In this document: positions 1-12,562 of the stretch, piece by piece
How the letters are laid out: every line of letters starts with the position of its first letter
Numbering within the stretch: the first letter of the stretch is position 1
DNA from: Cornus controversa
Taxonomy: Eukaryota > Streptophyta > Magnoliopsida > Cornales > Cornaceae
DNA: 64,000 nucleotides
Assembly (NCBI GenBank): GCA_026545225.1
Contig: CM048845.1
Location: forward strand, 55,094,033 to 55,158,032
Direction: 5' to 3'
Made by a program: the position numbers and the translations under genes
The notes under the pieces: model-generated
The model's database searches: none
The model's input: the letters and a program-made list of their open reading frames with translations, nothing else
Told to the model about the DNA's origin: nothing

Positions 1-51
1 AATATCCCTATGTAATGTCTTTGTGAGCTAATGATCTTCCTCTAGCGTGGT
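1..51 (-). pseudogene. Tat-type gypsy integrase N-terminal fragment
   Basis: Read on the minus strand this continues the polyprotein of the segment at 2446-2602: a His codon then ARGRSLAHKDIT, a stop and GY. This is the region at the start of the integrase zinc-binding domain in Tat-lineage Ty3/gypsy elements. It is cut off by the window edge and carries an in-frame stop, so it is a dead fragment. The solo LTR at 52-2445 separates it from the rest of the element. Confidence 0.6.
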
Positions 52-2445
52 TGTCATGTCCCGATTTTGACTCTCGAAAGACGAGGGGTGATCGTGTCAC
101 ACGTCATCACCTCTCACATACAATCATTCCAAAACCACAATATTGGGGAAGCTAATTGGACATACGTAATTACATAGGCATACACTCATTACCATTCATC
201 CTAATGGGCTCCACATTAGTCTATACATCCATACATATTCATTCCCATTCGAAAGTTCATGGAATTCCATCACAGCCATGTTCAGTTTACCAGTTTTGTC
301 GGTCAGCTGAAGAATAGTTTTCATCGGCTAAAAGAATACTTTGGGCTGGTTGAAGCCCTCCTTCGGTCGTCTAAAACAGGTTCTTCAATTACAATCATTT
401 GGTATCTCACACTTTCGATCGGCTGCTACAGAGGGCTAGGCGACCAAAAGTTTCCAAAATGCCTAAAACCTGTATTTCTCATGTCCATTTGCATTCTAAA
501 GTCTCATATACTTACGCACAGTTCTAAATATAGATGAAAGTCATAAAAATCAATACATTCATGCCTCATAGTTGTAAAATCCATACATTTCATAAATGAA
601 AACCCAAAACATATATTTACACAAGTTTTTCTTAATGTCTTCAAGCCTCAATTCAAAGGAACAACATACATCTTTACATGCATTCTTATAAATAACTCCT
701 TGTCCCAAAATTTACACTCCATTGAACATATTCTCAATATCCAAAAGCCATCCTCAATATTCATACATAAAAGGATTCAAATGGAAAGATAAGTTACAAA
801 TTCATAATTTCAACTGTAACTACAACGAAGTCCCATGCCACAAGACGGCATGGATAGTCATAAGTGTAATCCTCAAAAATGATTTAAAATTGCCACGAAA
901 AATGCACTTGGCTACTCAAGTCCGTCCACCATCGGTGCCTTATCTGTAAAAAGTTTTAGGGGAGAGGGATGAGCAAAGCAATGAGCTTAATAGGAATGCC
1001 CTAACCCACCTAGGGATCAATCCGACACTGATCTACATGATATGTACGTCACTACACTATATGGCACATTCAATGTCCTCATGTTCAACCAATGCAATGC
1101 AATTCAAGAATAGATACATTAAGTCCATATATCATGTTTAACAATATAAACACAAGCTATAAAATATATTCATCTTTCGGTCATAATCCGATATGTAGAT
1201 ATAATTGGTTAACTCCGACGATCATACGACCTTGGATATTTCCGATGATACCCGTAGGACAACTCCGACGTTCACAAAGTTTATGGACAGTCTCCGAATT
1301 TATAGGCCTTAGCCTTGGTATAATGGGGCAACTCCGACGATCATACCTAGTGGATAATTATACCACTATAAGTACATGGTTGGGCATCTCTAACTTCCAT
1401 ATGTAATAAACTTTGGACAACACTCCAATTTGCACATACGTGCTCAATAAGCACATATATATGTATATCACATAACATTTAATTTTCATGATTTTCCAAT
1501 GCACATTCTCGCTACAATTAAGTCTATCATGAATTTCCACTACACATTCTCCATATAGCCTTATATATGTCTAAAGCCACATTTCACGATACAACACCAC
1601 ATGTTCACATTGTCATGCATTCAACATAAAATTTTACACATTCGTCATATAGTAGAATATGAACATCATGTCATGTATAAATCATATGGAAGAGGAGAAT
1701 ACAATACACTACCCTAACTCTCTCCCAAACATGCCAAAACTCAACTCAACTCAACCAAAACCTTCACAATCTCACCAATACCCTAGAATCAATGAATAAG
1801 AGGGAAGAAACACCCCTACCTCGAATTTGAAATTTTTTCAAGCTACTTCCAAGAATCCCTCCAAGTTTTATCTTTTTAGCATTCAAGTTTTTCCCATTCA
1901 AACCGAAGCCCTTGCCAAGCACTACAAGTTGTCCTTCATCGGCAACTTCCGAATCCAAGCCTAGGGCCTCCGAAATGAAGAGAGATGAAGTGGAAGAGAA
2001 AAGAGAAAGTTGGGTGTGATTTTGGTCAAGATATAATGTGATATTATTTGCTATTACAGATATTTAAAATATCTAGGATGCAAAATGACCAAAACGCCCT
2101 CAGGTCACTTAACGTACCCTCTCGACCTCTATTTTCGACTTTGAAAGCATCTACGGCTCTGCAATCACTTTCTTAACCCTTGAAACATTTAATTTTATTT
2201 AAAATTAAAAATAAATATTTTTTAAAAAAAATTTGAATTTCTAGGCCCACCCGACTAGCGTTCGGGCCCCGTCGACCCAAAATTCTCAAATTTATTCAAA
2301 CGCTCTCAAAACTCTCTAGCACATCTAAATAAGTTCTCAAACATGTTTTCCACATTTAAAACATGCAAAACATCATTTAAAATGAATTTATGACAAAAAT
2401 AATGAATAAAATGAAAATTAGTCAAAATTGGACCTAGTCTCTATA
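52..2445 (-). mobile_element. Solo LTR, Ty3/gypsy family A
   Basis: A 2,394-nt block that, reverse complemented, resembles the LTR at 5408-7906 (matching terminal TGACA, the stretch around GTACGTTAAGTG, and the AGAGACC start). It is flanked by a perfect 5-bp direct repeat GTGGT at 47-51 and 2446-2450, with no internal domain, as expected after LTR-LTR recombination. The expected TG at the element's 5' end has become TA. It contains short subrepeats of CAACTCCGACGATCAT around 1213, 1260 and 1329. It has no coding content; short ORFs here are chance. Confidence 0.85.
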
Positions 2446-2602
2446 GTGGTTGCCGCACATTTCATCATGCATCCTAATAAGAATTCTTTAAGCCTCTGTT
2501 GGGGTTAAGCACCTCAGATATGGCCTAGAGAAGAACCTTTAATACAACTTATTATTGATGATGGCGTGCTTTGCAACGTTCATCCTGATCTTCCTTGCTT
2601 CG
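2446..2602 (-). pseudogene. Tat-type gypsy RNase H-integrase linker fragment
   Basis: The minus strand reads KIRMNVAKHAIINNKLY, then RCLTPTEA, a stop, RILIRMHDEMCGNH. This is the characteristic linker between RNase H and integrase in Tat-lineage Ty3/gypsy elements. It links the RNase H segment at 4233-5407 to the integrase fragment at 1-51, so these are one element opened by later insertions. Stops and frame changes show it is inactive. Confidence 0.7.
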
Positions 2603-4232
2603 TGATGGGGGACGAGAAAAGGAGCACGATAGAAGCATATCGAGATAAAAATTGACAAATTGGTCGAACCGTTGATGTATGAAAAATCTTGTAACAAAAA
2701 AAAATTCTATTGAACACAAATATGATTGCATGGAGATTATGGGATTCAGAGATTATATACCTTGATAGGGATAATTTTTCAACCCCTTAGTCTTCAACAA
2801 TTGATGAAGGAATCGCTTTCCTTGGTGTATTGCCCGTAAGAATCACCGTTATAACCCTTGAGGTGGATTATCTAAAAACCTAGTTCTTGTGGGAAAATCC
2901 TAGGTTTGTGAATTGATTCCTCTCTTGCAATCTCCTACAACTCTTGTTGTAATTGCAAAACCCTAGCCTTACGACTAATTTTCACACATAATATGAAAGA
3001 TAATATGTCATATATATAGAGGTACCTCTCCCAAGTCAACTTTTCCTTTCCATATATACAATATATGATAAATCATATCTTCATATAAAAAGAAAATATA
3101 TACACACTCCATATCTTATATTATCCCCACAAAAATTAAGATATTATGTATATATATATATATATAAATTATATATATTCCAGGATATTAAAATATCCGA
3201 TATATATTTATATATAATTTCACTTGTGCCCTTAGCATGTAATTAAATTACAAATACCCCTAACACATTATATCAATTCACATTTAACAACTTAGTTGGT
3301 TTTAAATTAACCTAGTAGGCTAGAAGTAAGGATCTTATTTTAGGACCCAAACTCTTATTGGCTACAATGGATTATATTTTGGCCCAGTCATCTCATGATC
3401 CTAAATTTTAATATTTCATTAACCACAACTTAATTTCACTATATAAGTGTGGTTGTAATCCAAATCGAGAATGGTTGAATTATGTGTTGCCTTTAACCTT
3501 GTGTTGCCTCAACACTCAAATTGGATATGGATGCATAAGTGCTAATCAATCCAAATCAACAATTGAATATTTATTAAGCCACTTGATTATTTTATTTTTA
3601 ATCGAAAAGCTTTTAATAAAACTTATGCACTTTGCCAATGTGCATACATATTTTATTAAAGCCAAACTAAACACTTGGATTTACCATTAATTAAACTAAT
3701 CAAGTCATAATAAATTAGATCGCATATCTGTAAATCTTGAGAACATGTTTCAAAGCACATGATCAACTAACACCCAACATATTTGAATTTTAGACTCTGG
3801 AGTCCACTGCATATATCAAAGTGCTAACCAATCATACTTAGGATTCATCTGCCTCATACTTGAGGATAAATTTTGCCATAACACTGACAAGTAGTAATTG
3901 TAATGACGGCCTCATAATTACTTTGATAATGACTTATCAACGATCCTATTCTATTCTCTATCAATAGGGAATCCACCCACTATTGATAAACGAATAAAAC
4001 AATTTATGATAACGCAATATAAGTGACTTGTGCTCCTAACTTTGGTAACCATATCATGCACACACCAAGTCATTGTGTAGTCAATGGACAATACAATTCA
4101 AGTTTTGAATTGAATCAATACATAGCATTCATAATATATATAAATAGTGTCTTTGATAAGCAATGAATTTTTATTAAGAAACCAATGTCATTACATTCTA
4201 ATTAGTGCTATAAAGGGCATACAATCCTAACA
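2603..4232 (-). mobile_element. Ty1/copia-type LTR (solo or remnant)
   Basis: On the minus strand the block starts TGTTAGGATTGTATGCCC, a typical copia LTR start, and ends ...CCATCA before Tat coding sequence resumes. No copia internal region is present. The flanks CTTCG (2598-2602) and TTTCA (4233-4237) differ only by two transitions, so they may be a decayed 5-bp target duplication. The inner edge at 2603 was chosen because Tat coding sequence resumes there; it could be off by a few bases. It contains a short (TA)n tract near 3151-3168. Confidence 0.65.
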
Positions 4233-5407
4233 TTTCATCCTTCTAATTTAGAAGGGTTCCTCTATTGAGATAGGCTATAATGGGTCATTCCAACTTGGTT
4301 CCCTCGAGATTAGCAATACTTGTTTGGAATTTTTTATACTGGGCGCGTTCTGAGTCTTTATTATAACTATTCTGGTCAATAAACTATCGGCGTATGAGGT
4401 CGAACAGGCCAGTTGTTCAATTTCTTCATTATGTTCTCTTGGGATCTGACGAAGTTTATTTCATTTAAAGCTCTGTACTTCGACCTCTACTACCTCTCGA
4501 TAGGCATTTAACCTTTCATCCTTAGTGACGTATTCATCGTTCACCTATTTTACAATTAACTATGAGTCACTAAAAATTCTTAAGTGTTTTACCTGCAGCT
4601 CATTTGCCAGTTGTAAGTCTGTAATGAGGGCTTCATATTCGATTTCATTGTTTGACATTTAAAACTCTAGTTTGATGGCATAATGGAGTTTTGTTCTTTC
4701 TGGCGTTCTGAGTTTGATCCCAACTCCCCATTTATCCTATTAATCCATATACATTCTACATAGAGCTCCTAACATGGGGTGATCAGTTACTGCTCCTCTT
4801 CTTCTGGTTCATACTCTAGTAGAAATTTGCTACCACCCAGCTTTTCGTCTCCGTTTATGGTTCAAATATGATATCAAAATAGCCAAGTTCTATGGCCTAC
4901 TTCATTATCCTTTCGGATACATCTGGTTTGTTGAGGATTGTTCTAAGGGGAAATGTTGTTGGAACCACTATCGTGTGTGACTCAAAGTAATGTCTCATTT
5001 CTTCTTTTCCTGAACCAGAGCTAGGATAAGCTTCTCTTCCCTTGTGTACCTCTGCTTTGCTTTAGTCATTGTCTTGTTGGAGTAAAAAATTAGATATTGC
5101 TTCTTCCTTTCTTCCCTAATTAATGTTGTGCTTGTTGCCAAACGTGATACCGCTAGGTATAAGTATAACGGTTTTGCATTCTTTGGTACAAATAAATTGG
5201 TGAATTTTGCATGTATTCATTCAACTTTCTAAGGGCTTCTACTTGTGCTTTTCCTCACATGTCTACTCTTTTTTTTCTTAATTACATCAAAAAATGGTTT
5301 GCACTTGTCAGAGAGGCCTGAGATGAACCTGTTGTGGGATGCTATGCGTCCGGTTAGGACTTAAATTTTGAAATCAGTGCCTTTGCTTGAGCCGGTCTCA
5401 CTTGAAT
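4233..5407 (-). pseudogene. Tat-type gypsy RT C-terminus and RNase H fragment
   Basis: Minus-strand translation gives LTGRIASHNRFISGLSDK (end of RT, about 5300-5370), then a LYLYLAVS stretch, then RNase H with NNEIEYEALI (catalytic Glu) and LRIFSDS (catalytic Asp), followed by IIAYLNRGTLLN at about 4240-4290. The order matches Tat-lineage pol. Several stops and frameshifts interrupt it. The RT core that should precede it is absent: the element resumes at about 10,276 with sequence from upstream of the RT. Confidence 0.75.
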
Positions 5408-7906
5408 TTTAGAGACCGTGACCAATTTTGGCCAATTTTTTTTTCATCATTTTTCACCGTAAATGTGTTTTAAATGATGTTATGGATGTTTCAAGAGTAG
5501 AAAACATGTTTTTAAGCATGTTATGATGTTTTTGGAAGTTTTCTGAAAGTTTGGAGAAGTTTGACTTTTTGGTCAAATAGGGGGACCTGGGTTGTAGTCC
5601 AGGCAGGCCCGGAATGTTTAGAGACTTAAGGAAGTGATTTCGAATCCGTATAAACTTTTGAAATGAAAAATGGAAGCCGGGAGGGTACGTTAAGTGGCCC
5701 GGGGGTGTTTTGGTCATTATGTGCGCCCTAGATATTTTAAATATCAGTGGTTGAGACTTCTAGCCATATCTCACACCACTTTCTCTCTCTATATCTCTCC
5801 CACTTCATCCCTCCACCTTCTCTCTACATTCTAGAGTGATTCAGTTTGGATTTGAGACTCACCGAAGAAGGACAACACGTAGAGGGCAGCTAGGGCTTCG
5901 ATTCGGACCGAATAATCTCGTGTTTCAGAAAGGTATACCTCACTGGAGATTTTGAAAATCTCTTCAAAGGTCTTCAAATTCGAGGAAGGGGTGTTTCTTC
6001 TCCTCTAGTTATTGATTCTAGGGTTTCGGGTGAATCGTGAGGTGTAGGTTGTGGTTGCATGTAAGAGAGTGATTGGAGGGCGCTGTGATTTCTTGATTCC
6101 TTCTTCTTTAATACTCTTACATGTTTAAGATATGTGCATCATGATATATGCGATGTATGGTGTATGTATATGTGTTGTATGTAAGATGAGAATATGCTTA
6201 GACATGTAGTGATTTTATGCATATATGAAAATTATGCATAGTTGAATACATATATTTGTTTATGTGTTAATTTTTGTGATATATGAGAGTTGAATGCATG
6301 CTAAAATGTAGAGCAAGCATTTACATTTAGACAAGTATGAATCATATGCATACTAGGTTGTGAGTTTTGTGCATACGAATATAAGATGCATTGTTTTATG
6401 ACACATATGAGTTTATATGTGGTGTAGAAATGATGAAGTGCATGCTAGAGTGTATTCATAGCAAATTTATGTATTGGAAAGCATGATGTAGGAGTAAATG
6501 CATTTATTCTTGACTTGCATTTGTATTGTATTGGCATAAGATCATCGTGTATGTCATGTAGTGTAGTGACATGTAGGTCGGTGTTGGGTCGATACCTAGG
6601 TGGGTTGGGATGTTTCTACTGGGTATAGTTGTATGCTCACCCCACTCCCCCAAACCATTTTTACAGGTAAGGTACCGAGGATGAAAAATGACTTGATGAG
6701 TCAAATAGAGCTCATAGGAGCACTTTTGGGCATTTTGGGGATACTTTAATATTGTGTTTATAGCCTATGCTTAGCTATCCATGCCAGCTTGTGGCATGTT
6801 GATTTATGTTGTAATTATAATTGTAGATGAATTGTAATGTTTTTAGACTATATGCATGTAATTCATGTAATGTACTTAAGTATGTGATGCTAATGTAATG
6901 TATATTTAGACTCATTTGTGTAATTTATGAGAATGAGGAAGATTTGTGGGAAATGTGTGTAGTGATTGGGAAGGTTTGGATGAATGCATTAATTTGATTA
7001 ATTGCATGAATTAGAACTTGTGTAGGATGATATCACTTTTCAATTATGGTCATGGATGAGTTGTGATACTTGTGGGCTCAATTGTATATCTAATGATATT
7101 GATGAATGGATAATAGGAATGTGTGAGATGATGAGAAATACTTGGGTGAATGCATGATTTTAATCAAATGTATGATTTGGGATCATGTGAAGTATATGTG
7201 ATTTATTTAAATGTTTTACACTGTATAAAGAATGCACGTAAGTAGTGGATGATGAATTGGGATAAGAATGATTTGTTGTAATCATTTAGTGGATTGTTTA
7301 TTGTAGCAGGTGATTGATTACAATGCATCGTGAATCGGCAATGTATTTTAAACCTAATAACGATGCACCGTAAAAAGGGTTGAGTGTTCCGCACAAAATC
7401 CAGTGGATTTCGCAGGATGTTACGCACCTTGTGTGATGGCGATGCATCATAATCAACATTACGATGCATCATAATGTGTGTTTGGTGGAACAATTGAAAT
7501 AAAATTGGATAATTATGGGACATTATATAACGGACCCATAATAGGTTATGGAGGTTGAGTCGTACGTATGCAAACATATGTGAGTAATTATGATTCTGCA
7601 TTAATTTAGTGATTGAGGTAGTGTAGTGGACTGTAATGGACAAAATTGCCCTTATAATTACGGGCAAGCCCCGGAATTGGCCCACACTTCAATCGGGCAT
7701 AATTTCTTCGTTTTAACTTGGATTTGAGTGTGATTTTTTTTAAATTGAGTATTTTTGGATCCTCTTTTCAATAAAGTAAGTATCACTCTAAAATTTCAAA
7801 TTCACAGGAAGTTGAGTTTTGGAATTGAGGGGTTCATGAGTGTGAACCGGGTGAGACTTTCACTGTTCACCTTCGATTTCTGGGAGTCAAAAATTGGGGT
7901 GTGACA
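5408..7906 (+). mobile_element. Ty3/gypsy family A 5' LTR
   Basis: A 2,499-nt LTR ending TGTGACA, followed after three bases by a primer binding site, so it is the 5' LTR of a plus-strand element. It shares sequence with the minus-strand LTRs at 52-2445, 31,385-33,407 and about 39,650-41,255. The start TTTAGAGACC corresponds to TGTAGAGACC in the other copies. An internal subrepeat ACGATGCATCATAA recurs around 7320-7480. ORFs within it, including a 160-codon one on the minus strand, are not supported as genes. Confidence 0.8.
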
Positions 7907-7909
7907 ACT

Positions 7910-7921
7910 TGGTATCAGAGC
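7910..7921 (+). promoter_or_regulatory. LTR retrotransposon primer binding site
   Basis: TGGTATCAGAGC, complementary to the 3' end of initiator methionine tRNA, lies three bases after the LTR end at 7906. This fixes the orientation of the element as plus. Confidence 0.9.
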
Positions 7922-8529
7922 TCTGGGTTTGAACACCTAAGGATGACGGGTAAGGGTTGAGGATTCGATGATTTTTGGATTGTTATTGAAGCATTAGGTT
8001 TGAAAACCTAGGGTATCAAATTCATAAGTATGAATACCTTGGATGAGCTGTGAAAATTCGAACATATGTTCATTTGGGGTTGAGAATTAGAACATAAAAA
8101 TTCAGACTTGAGGTTATAAATTGCTTATGTGAAATATGATTATTTGCTTATGCCTTTGTAACATGCTAATTGTGGATTTAGTTAGCATGGTGTTGTGTAA
8201 GCATGATAAGAGTGGATTAGTCAATTGAGGTATGCCTTGATCTTAAGTTTTACTTCTTACCTTTTTAGCAAGATGACATTAGAGAAGAATTATGGGAAAT
8301 CACCATTAATGTCATAGGGTACTAGTGATGGATTTTAAGTTGTTATGAATGTGGTTGCAATCCTTCAACAACTTGCAAGGTGATGGGTTTTGCGATAGGA
8401 TCGCAATAGGCGAGTCTGTTGCACGTAGGAGGATGTGCTAAGAAGAGACAAAGGGAGGATATTTCGTGTTCTCAGGAACAACAATGGGGACTATTGGTCC
8501 TAATGACCTCTTTGCCTACGGGGTCTTCC
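7922..8529 (+). other. Gypsy element leader (untranslated)
   Basis: Noncoding leader after the primer site. The part around 8100-8220 (TTGCTTATGCCTTTGTAACATG...TAAGCATG) is similar to 9270-9360, just ahead of the gag core. The element therefore seems to contain two copies of its leader. Confidence 0.5.
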
Positions 8530-8965
8530 CAGTTGGACATGTTGTGCTTTCACCGCCGTCAACCAGGCCATAGGAAGTCCGAATGCCTAAGGAGGCAGTT
8601 GGCACCAAGGGAAGGTTAGACTCTTTACCATTGTCATCAACATGGTCACAGTGGGTCTGTTTGTCCTAGGAGGACAGGTACACAATATGAGATAAGGTCT
8701 TAACAACATTTTTCTTAATCTTCTGTGAGCTAGTCTAGGCTTCGGGTGCTACCACTTGCACCAATGGCTTTGTTGATTCCTTTGCTTATAGAATTCTCTC
8801 AGTCACCAAGGATTTGTTATCATTGCCGCCAGCCTGGACATGTTAGGTGTGATTGTCCTCATAGGCACGCAGCGACACTAGTGACAGTAGTACCGACAGG
8901 AGATAGGGCATGCTAATACTGCAAGTAGCCATGACATGTTAAGGTAGCTTGTCCACAAAGACAAA
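8530..8965 (+). pseudogene. Array of degenerate CCHC zinc knuckles
   Basis: Four knuckle-like units can be read in varying frames: near 8539 (CFHRRQPGHRKSEC), 8622 (YHCHQHGHSGSVC, first Cys lost), 8818 (CYHCRQPGHVRCDC, a perfect C-x2-C-x4-H-x4-C) and 8911 (with stops). Zinc knuckles normally sit at the C-terminal end of gypsy Gag, but here they precede the gag core at 9582. This suggests rearrangement or recombination between two copies. There is no intact reading frame. Confidence 0.6.
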
Positions 8966-9581
8966 GTGTAAGGAAAGGGGCAGGATATTAGCGATAACTT
9001 GGTGACAAGGTATGTTTATGAGTTTAACTTCGAGGACTGGGTTATCAATTGTTTAGATGCATTATGTCTTAGGTCATACATTGTATGTGTTTATTTGATT
9101 TAACATGTTGTATGTTATGTGCTATGTGGAATATGTTATTCATGTGACTGAGCATTGCATTTTTGTGTTTCCTTATGCGTCACATGGATAGTAGTGACAT
9201 GTAGTCACCACTTGAAAATTCCAAAATTTGAGGATTGGTAAACCTAGGTAGAGGCTTGGAGTTGAGTTACTTAGGATGTTGAGATAAATATGATTGTTGC
9301 TTACGCTTTTAATTACATGCTAACTGTAAATTGAATTGACATTGTATGTGTAAGCATGGTGGAGGTTGTATATGGGTATAAGTGCATGGTGTTGAATTTT
9401 CTTGTTGTGTATATAGTAAAATGCACCAAGAAGAGAGCAAGGTAGAGACGTTGATGCTCCACAGGAGCCAGTAGATGGGAAGCAGTTTATGCTCGACATG
9501 GTAAATACCATGAGACAAATGGCAATATAAATTCAATGAGAGGGAGTTCATACACAACCTAGGGTTGTCTTGAGCCGATAG

Positions 9582-10202
9582 ATGGTTGCAATGAAAAAAT
9601 ATGTGAAGTTTAAATTGCCTACTTTTAAGGGTGGACGTGATCTGATAGCGGCAGAAAGTTGGATTAATCAAACCCATAAGCTTATGGGTGCTCTCTCCAT
9701 CGATGAGGACCTAAGGGTGGGAGTGGCAGCACTTCATTTACAAGGAGAAGCGGATTGGTGGTGGCAATTCATTGGAAATACCCACAACACCGAGACTATG
9801 GGGTGGAACATCTTTAAGAGGTTATTCTTTGATAAGTTCTTTCTGGCTTCAGTAAAAGACCAGATGAGGTAAGAGTTTATGGACCTAGTCCAAAGGGACA
9901 TAGATGTTATGGGGTACGAGACCAAGTTTACATCCTTGACTCGTTTTGTATCAAAAATGGTGAATGATGAAGAACTGAAGGTAAAGAAGTTTGTGAAAGG
10001 ATTGAAGACATCTATTAGAAAAATAGTGTCGGTTCTAGGTTCAAAAACCTATAACAAAATAGTTGACAGAGTTCTAGTGGTAGAGAAAGATGATAGAGAT
10101 ACCCAAAAGATATGGGACTCTAAGAATCAGGCTAAAAGTATCGAAATGTTTCTTGGTAACGAGGTAAGGAAGAGACAGAGAGGTGGTACCTCATTTTCTT
10201 AG
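9582..10202 (+). pseudogene. Ty3/gypsy gag core
   Basis: Translation from 9582 gives KLPTFKGGRDLIAAESWI, then LHLQGEADWWWQFI, the conserved retrotransposon gag pattern. After an in-frame TAA at 9870-9872 it continues in the same frame with EFMDLVQRDIDVMGYETKFT and VKKFVKGLK. It ends at a stop after 10,202. One nonsense change splits an otherwise continuous 200-codon frame. No protease or pol follows in this orientation; the plus-strand element is truncated at about 10,275. Confidence 0.8.
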
Positions 10203-10275
10203 GAGCAGTGGAGGATTAGCTTGAGGAAAGCCAGTCTGGGTATTGCACTTCTCAGGTGAATCTTACTTCCAAAAG

Positions 10276-11039
10276 TCGTTTAAACTATAACATGCAATAG
10301 ATGGGTCTGTACCAGACATATTGAGATGGCTCAATGCAAAGATATCAGCATTTTTTATGAGGATTTTGACCAGTTCTTCTTTTTCTTTTAAATACTAGAG
10401 TGATCTGATCTGGGTGGTACGTTCATCTCCCTCTATGCAGGTTTTTACAAACTCCAACAGCTCTATTGTTTGGTTATGTTTCTCTTTTTCTTCGTTTGAT
10501 GAGGGAGTGGCTCTGTAATTGTTATCAAGTGCTCTATCTATAATCACACATTTTTTTCCTTGAGGGCTACTGTATAACATTCTAAGATCTATTGTCTCCT
10601 TTCCATTTGGATTTATATATCTCATTACTCGATGGAGTGTGGAGGGAACTCCTTGCATTCTATGGATTCAACCTCTCCCCATGATGAGATTGTAGGAAGA
10701 GTTAATCTCCACCACCACAAAGTTTTCTTTCAAGGTCCTTTTGGCGACAGTTATTGATAACTCAATTACGCCAATCAAGGTAACCCTTCTTCCATCAAAC
10801 CCAACAAGTGGATTTCTGGTTGGTCTTATTTGACCTAGCTCCAAGTCTGGGTGTTCAAATATCCAGTATGTCATTATATTCATACTAGAGCCTGCATCAA
10901 CTAGAACCCTTTTAATAATACAATTTGGAATAAGGAGATTGATTAACAATGGGTCATCATGTAGTAGTTGGACTCTACTTAAATCTCGATCATCGAACGT
11001 GATCTGGACTTCCGCCCATCTGTTTGAGACTGAATTCAC
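10276..11039 (-). pseudogene. Tat-type gypsy aspartic protease region
   Basis: The minus strand encodes RVLVDAGSSMNIM with the catalytic DAG triad at about 10,890-10,898, then NLIMGRG. An in-frame TGA stands where a Trp codon is expected, followed by IHRMQGVPSTLHRVMRY. Another stop lies near 10,395, then ELVKILIKNADIFALSHLN and DPSIACYSLN to about 10,276, the usual run-up to the RT domain. There the homology stops abruptly at the junction with the plus-strand gypsy element. Confidence 0.8.
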
Positions 11040-11563
11040 TTTCTCGAACTTTCATAATTTTTGGGCATGTCACAAGTGTGATCAGCTCGTATGTTCGTCT
11101 TTCCAGTTTGCATAACCATGAATGGTATTAATTGTTCTGACTGGTTGGGTATTTTGTCCTTCATTCCTTTGCTCTCGTATTGGTTGATCATTCTATTTAG
11201 GTTGTTCTTTCAATAGGTACTCTGTCAATCCTCCCTTAGCTATTATCATTTCAACTTGTCCCCTCAATTTTCTGAAATCATTGGTATGATGACCAAAGTC
11301 GCTATGGAAGGCACATTATTTGCTACGATCTCTTTGCTCTATAGGTTGCTTGATTGGTGGTGGAAATCAAAATATCGCCTTACCTTTATTTTCTTGATAA
11401 AGCCTCCTCAGTGAGACTTTCAGAGGTGTTTTTCTTTCTCTTCATACCTCTATTTCTTCTCTAGTTTGTTTGTTATGGAAGGTACACCCCTTTAACCTTT
11501 CTGCTTGGATACCTTGGATACTTGTTCCTTTGTCTAATTGCTTACACTAATTACGATTGTCAT
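11040..11563 (-). pseudogene. Tat-type gypsy Gag C-terminus
   Basis: About 11,205-11,330 on the minus strand reads CAFHSDFGHHTNDFRKL then GQVEMIIAKGGLTEYL. This matches the Cys/His-containing C-terminal part of Tat-lineage Gag. The rest is low-complexity linker with stops. It joins the gag core (11,564-12,124) to the protease region (10,276-11,039). Confidence 0.65.
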
Positions 11564-12513
11564 TTATTGGCGTATTGCTTCATCTTCCTCTAGACTCAAA
11601 TATCCTTGCGCCTTGGCATTCATAACTCCCATATCTTTTGGGGTTAAGGATGCATGGAACTTTATTTTTGGGATCATGGCTACTTTGAAAGCCTCTATTA
11701 TAACGGTTTGATTACAACTGTTTATCATAGACATCTCTAGGTTAAATCTGGTCAAAAAAACTTTTAAGGTTTCACCTTTTGCTTGCCTCATCGTGAAGGG
11801 AGACAAGATTGTCTTCCTTAGCCTCCAATTCCCCACGTATTGGGCAATGGATAGTTCACAAAGTCTTTTAAAGTTTGGGATTGATCCTGCAGGTTGTTGC
11901 TTGAATCAGAGTATAGCTGGTCTAGTTAAGCTGGTTGGGAATACTTTATACATCAAACTTTCATCTTCAGTATCCAGCATCATCTTCTGCTGGACATGGT
12001 ATATGTGTTCCACTACATCTGTAGTTCCATCAAAGGTTATGAAATTTGGCATCACAAACTTCTTGGGTTTTTGAGCACTCATGATGTCTTTTGTGAAGGG
12101 AGACTGAATTAACCTATTGGTCACCTAAGTGGCCAGATCAGTTGGTGTTTGAGATCTCAAATCTTTGATTTGAGCATAAACTTCCCTCTGAATGTGTTCT
12201 CTCCAGTCCTGTCACTTGTATCTACCAACCTGTTCAATCACTAATTGGGTTGGTCATTCTGGTGAGCATTATGCCAAGCGTTGTGTTGATTGGATTCTCC
12301 TCCAGATGGATGGCTGATTCCACTTGTTCATTGATTGGGTCTGCTGCACACTGGTTCTCAAAGCGGACCATCCTTGCGCATAATTCACCATTTTCTCGGC
12401 GAAGAGCCACTACCTTCTCTCTCATTCGTTGCAATTCTGTTTGTTGTTCCATGTTTTCCCTTTGATTAGAAGTGCTTTTTATGTAATTGCGAGCTCTAAT
12501 ACTCTCAACCATT
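11564..12513 (-). pseudogene. Tat-type gypsy Gag N-terminal and core region
   Basis: On the minus strand the frame begins near 12,513 with a coiled-coil-like stretch (LQRMREKVVALRRENGEL). It continues with SPFTKDIMSAQKPKKFVMPN and TFDGTTDVVEHIY (11,906-12,124). The core gag follows with FTMRQAKGETLKVFLTRFN (11,564-11,836). This is the standard order of a Tat-lineage Gag. It is broken into three frames by small indels. Confidence 0.75.
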
Positions 12514-12540
12514 ACTACTGTGAAGAGTTGTAACTCTCGT

Positions 12541-12562
12541 TTCCCACATATGGCGCCAAAAT
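12541..12562 (-). promoter_or_regulatory. Tat element primer binding site region
   Basis: On the minus strand TTTTGGCGCCATATGTGGG follows immediately after the LTR end. TGGCGCC-type primer sites next to the LTR are usual for Tat and related Ty3/gypsy elements. It sits between the LTR and the start of gag. Confidence 0.6.

Noticed and set aside
7203..7685. 160-codon minus-strand ORF
   Set aside because: Lies wholly inside the gypsy LTR 5408-7906 on the opposite strand, with no recognisable domain; chance ORF.
9309..9677. 122-codon minus-strand ORF overlapping gag
   Set aside because: Antisense shadow of the gag/leader region; no domain signal.
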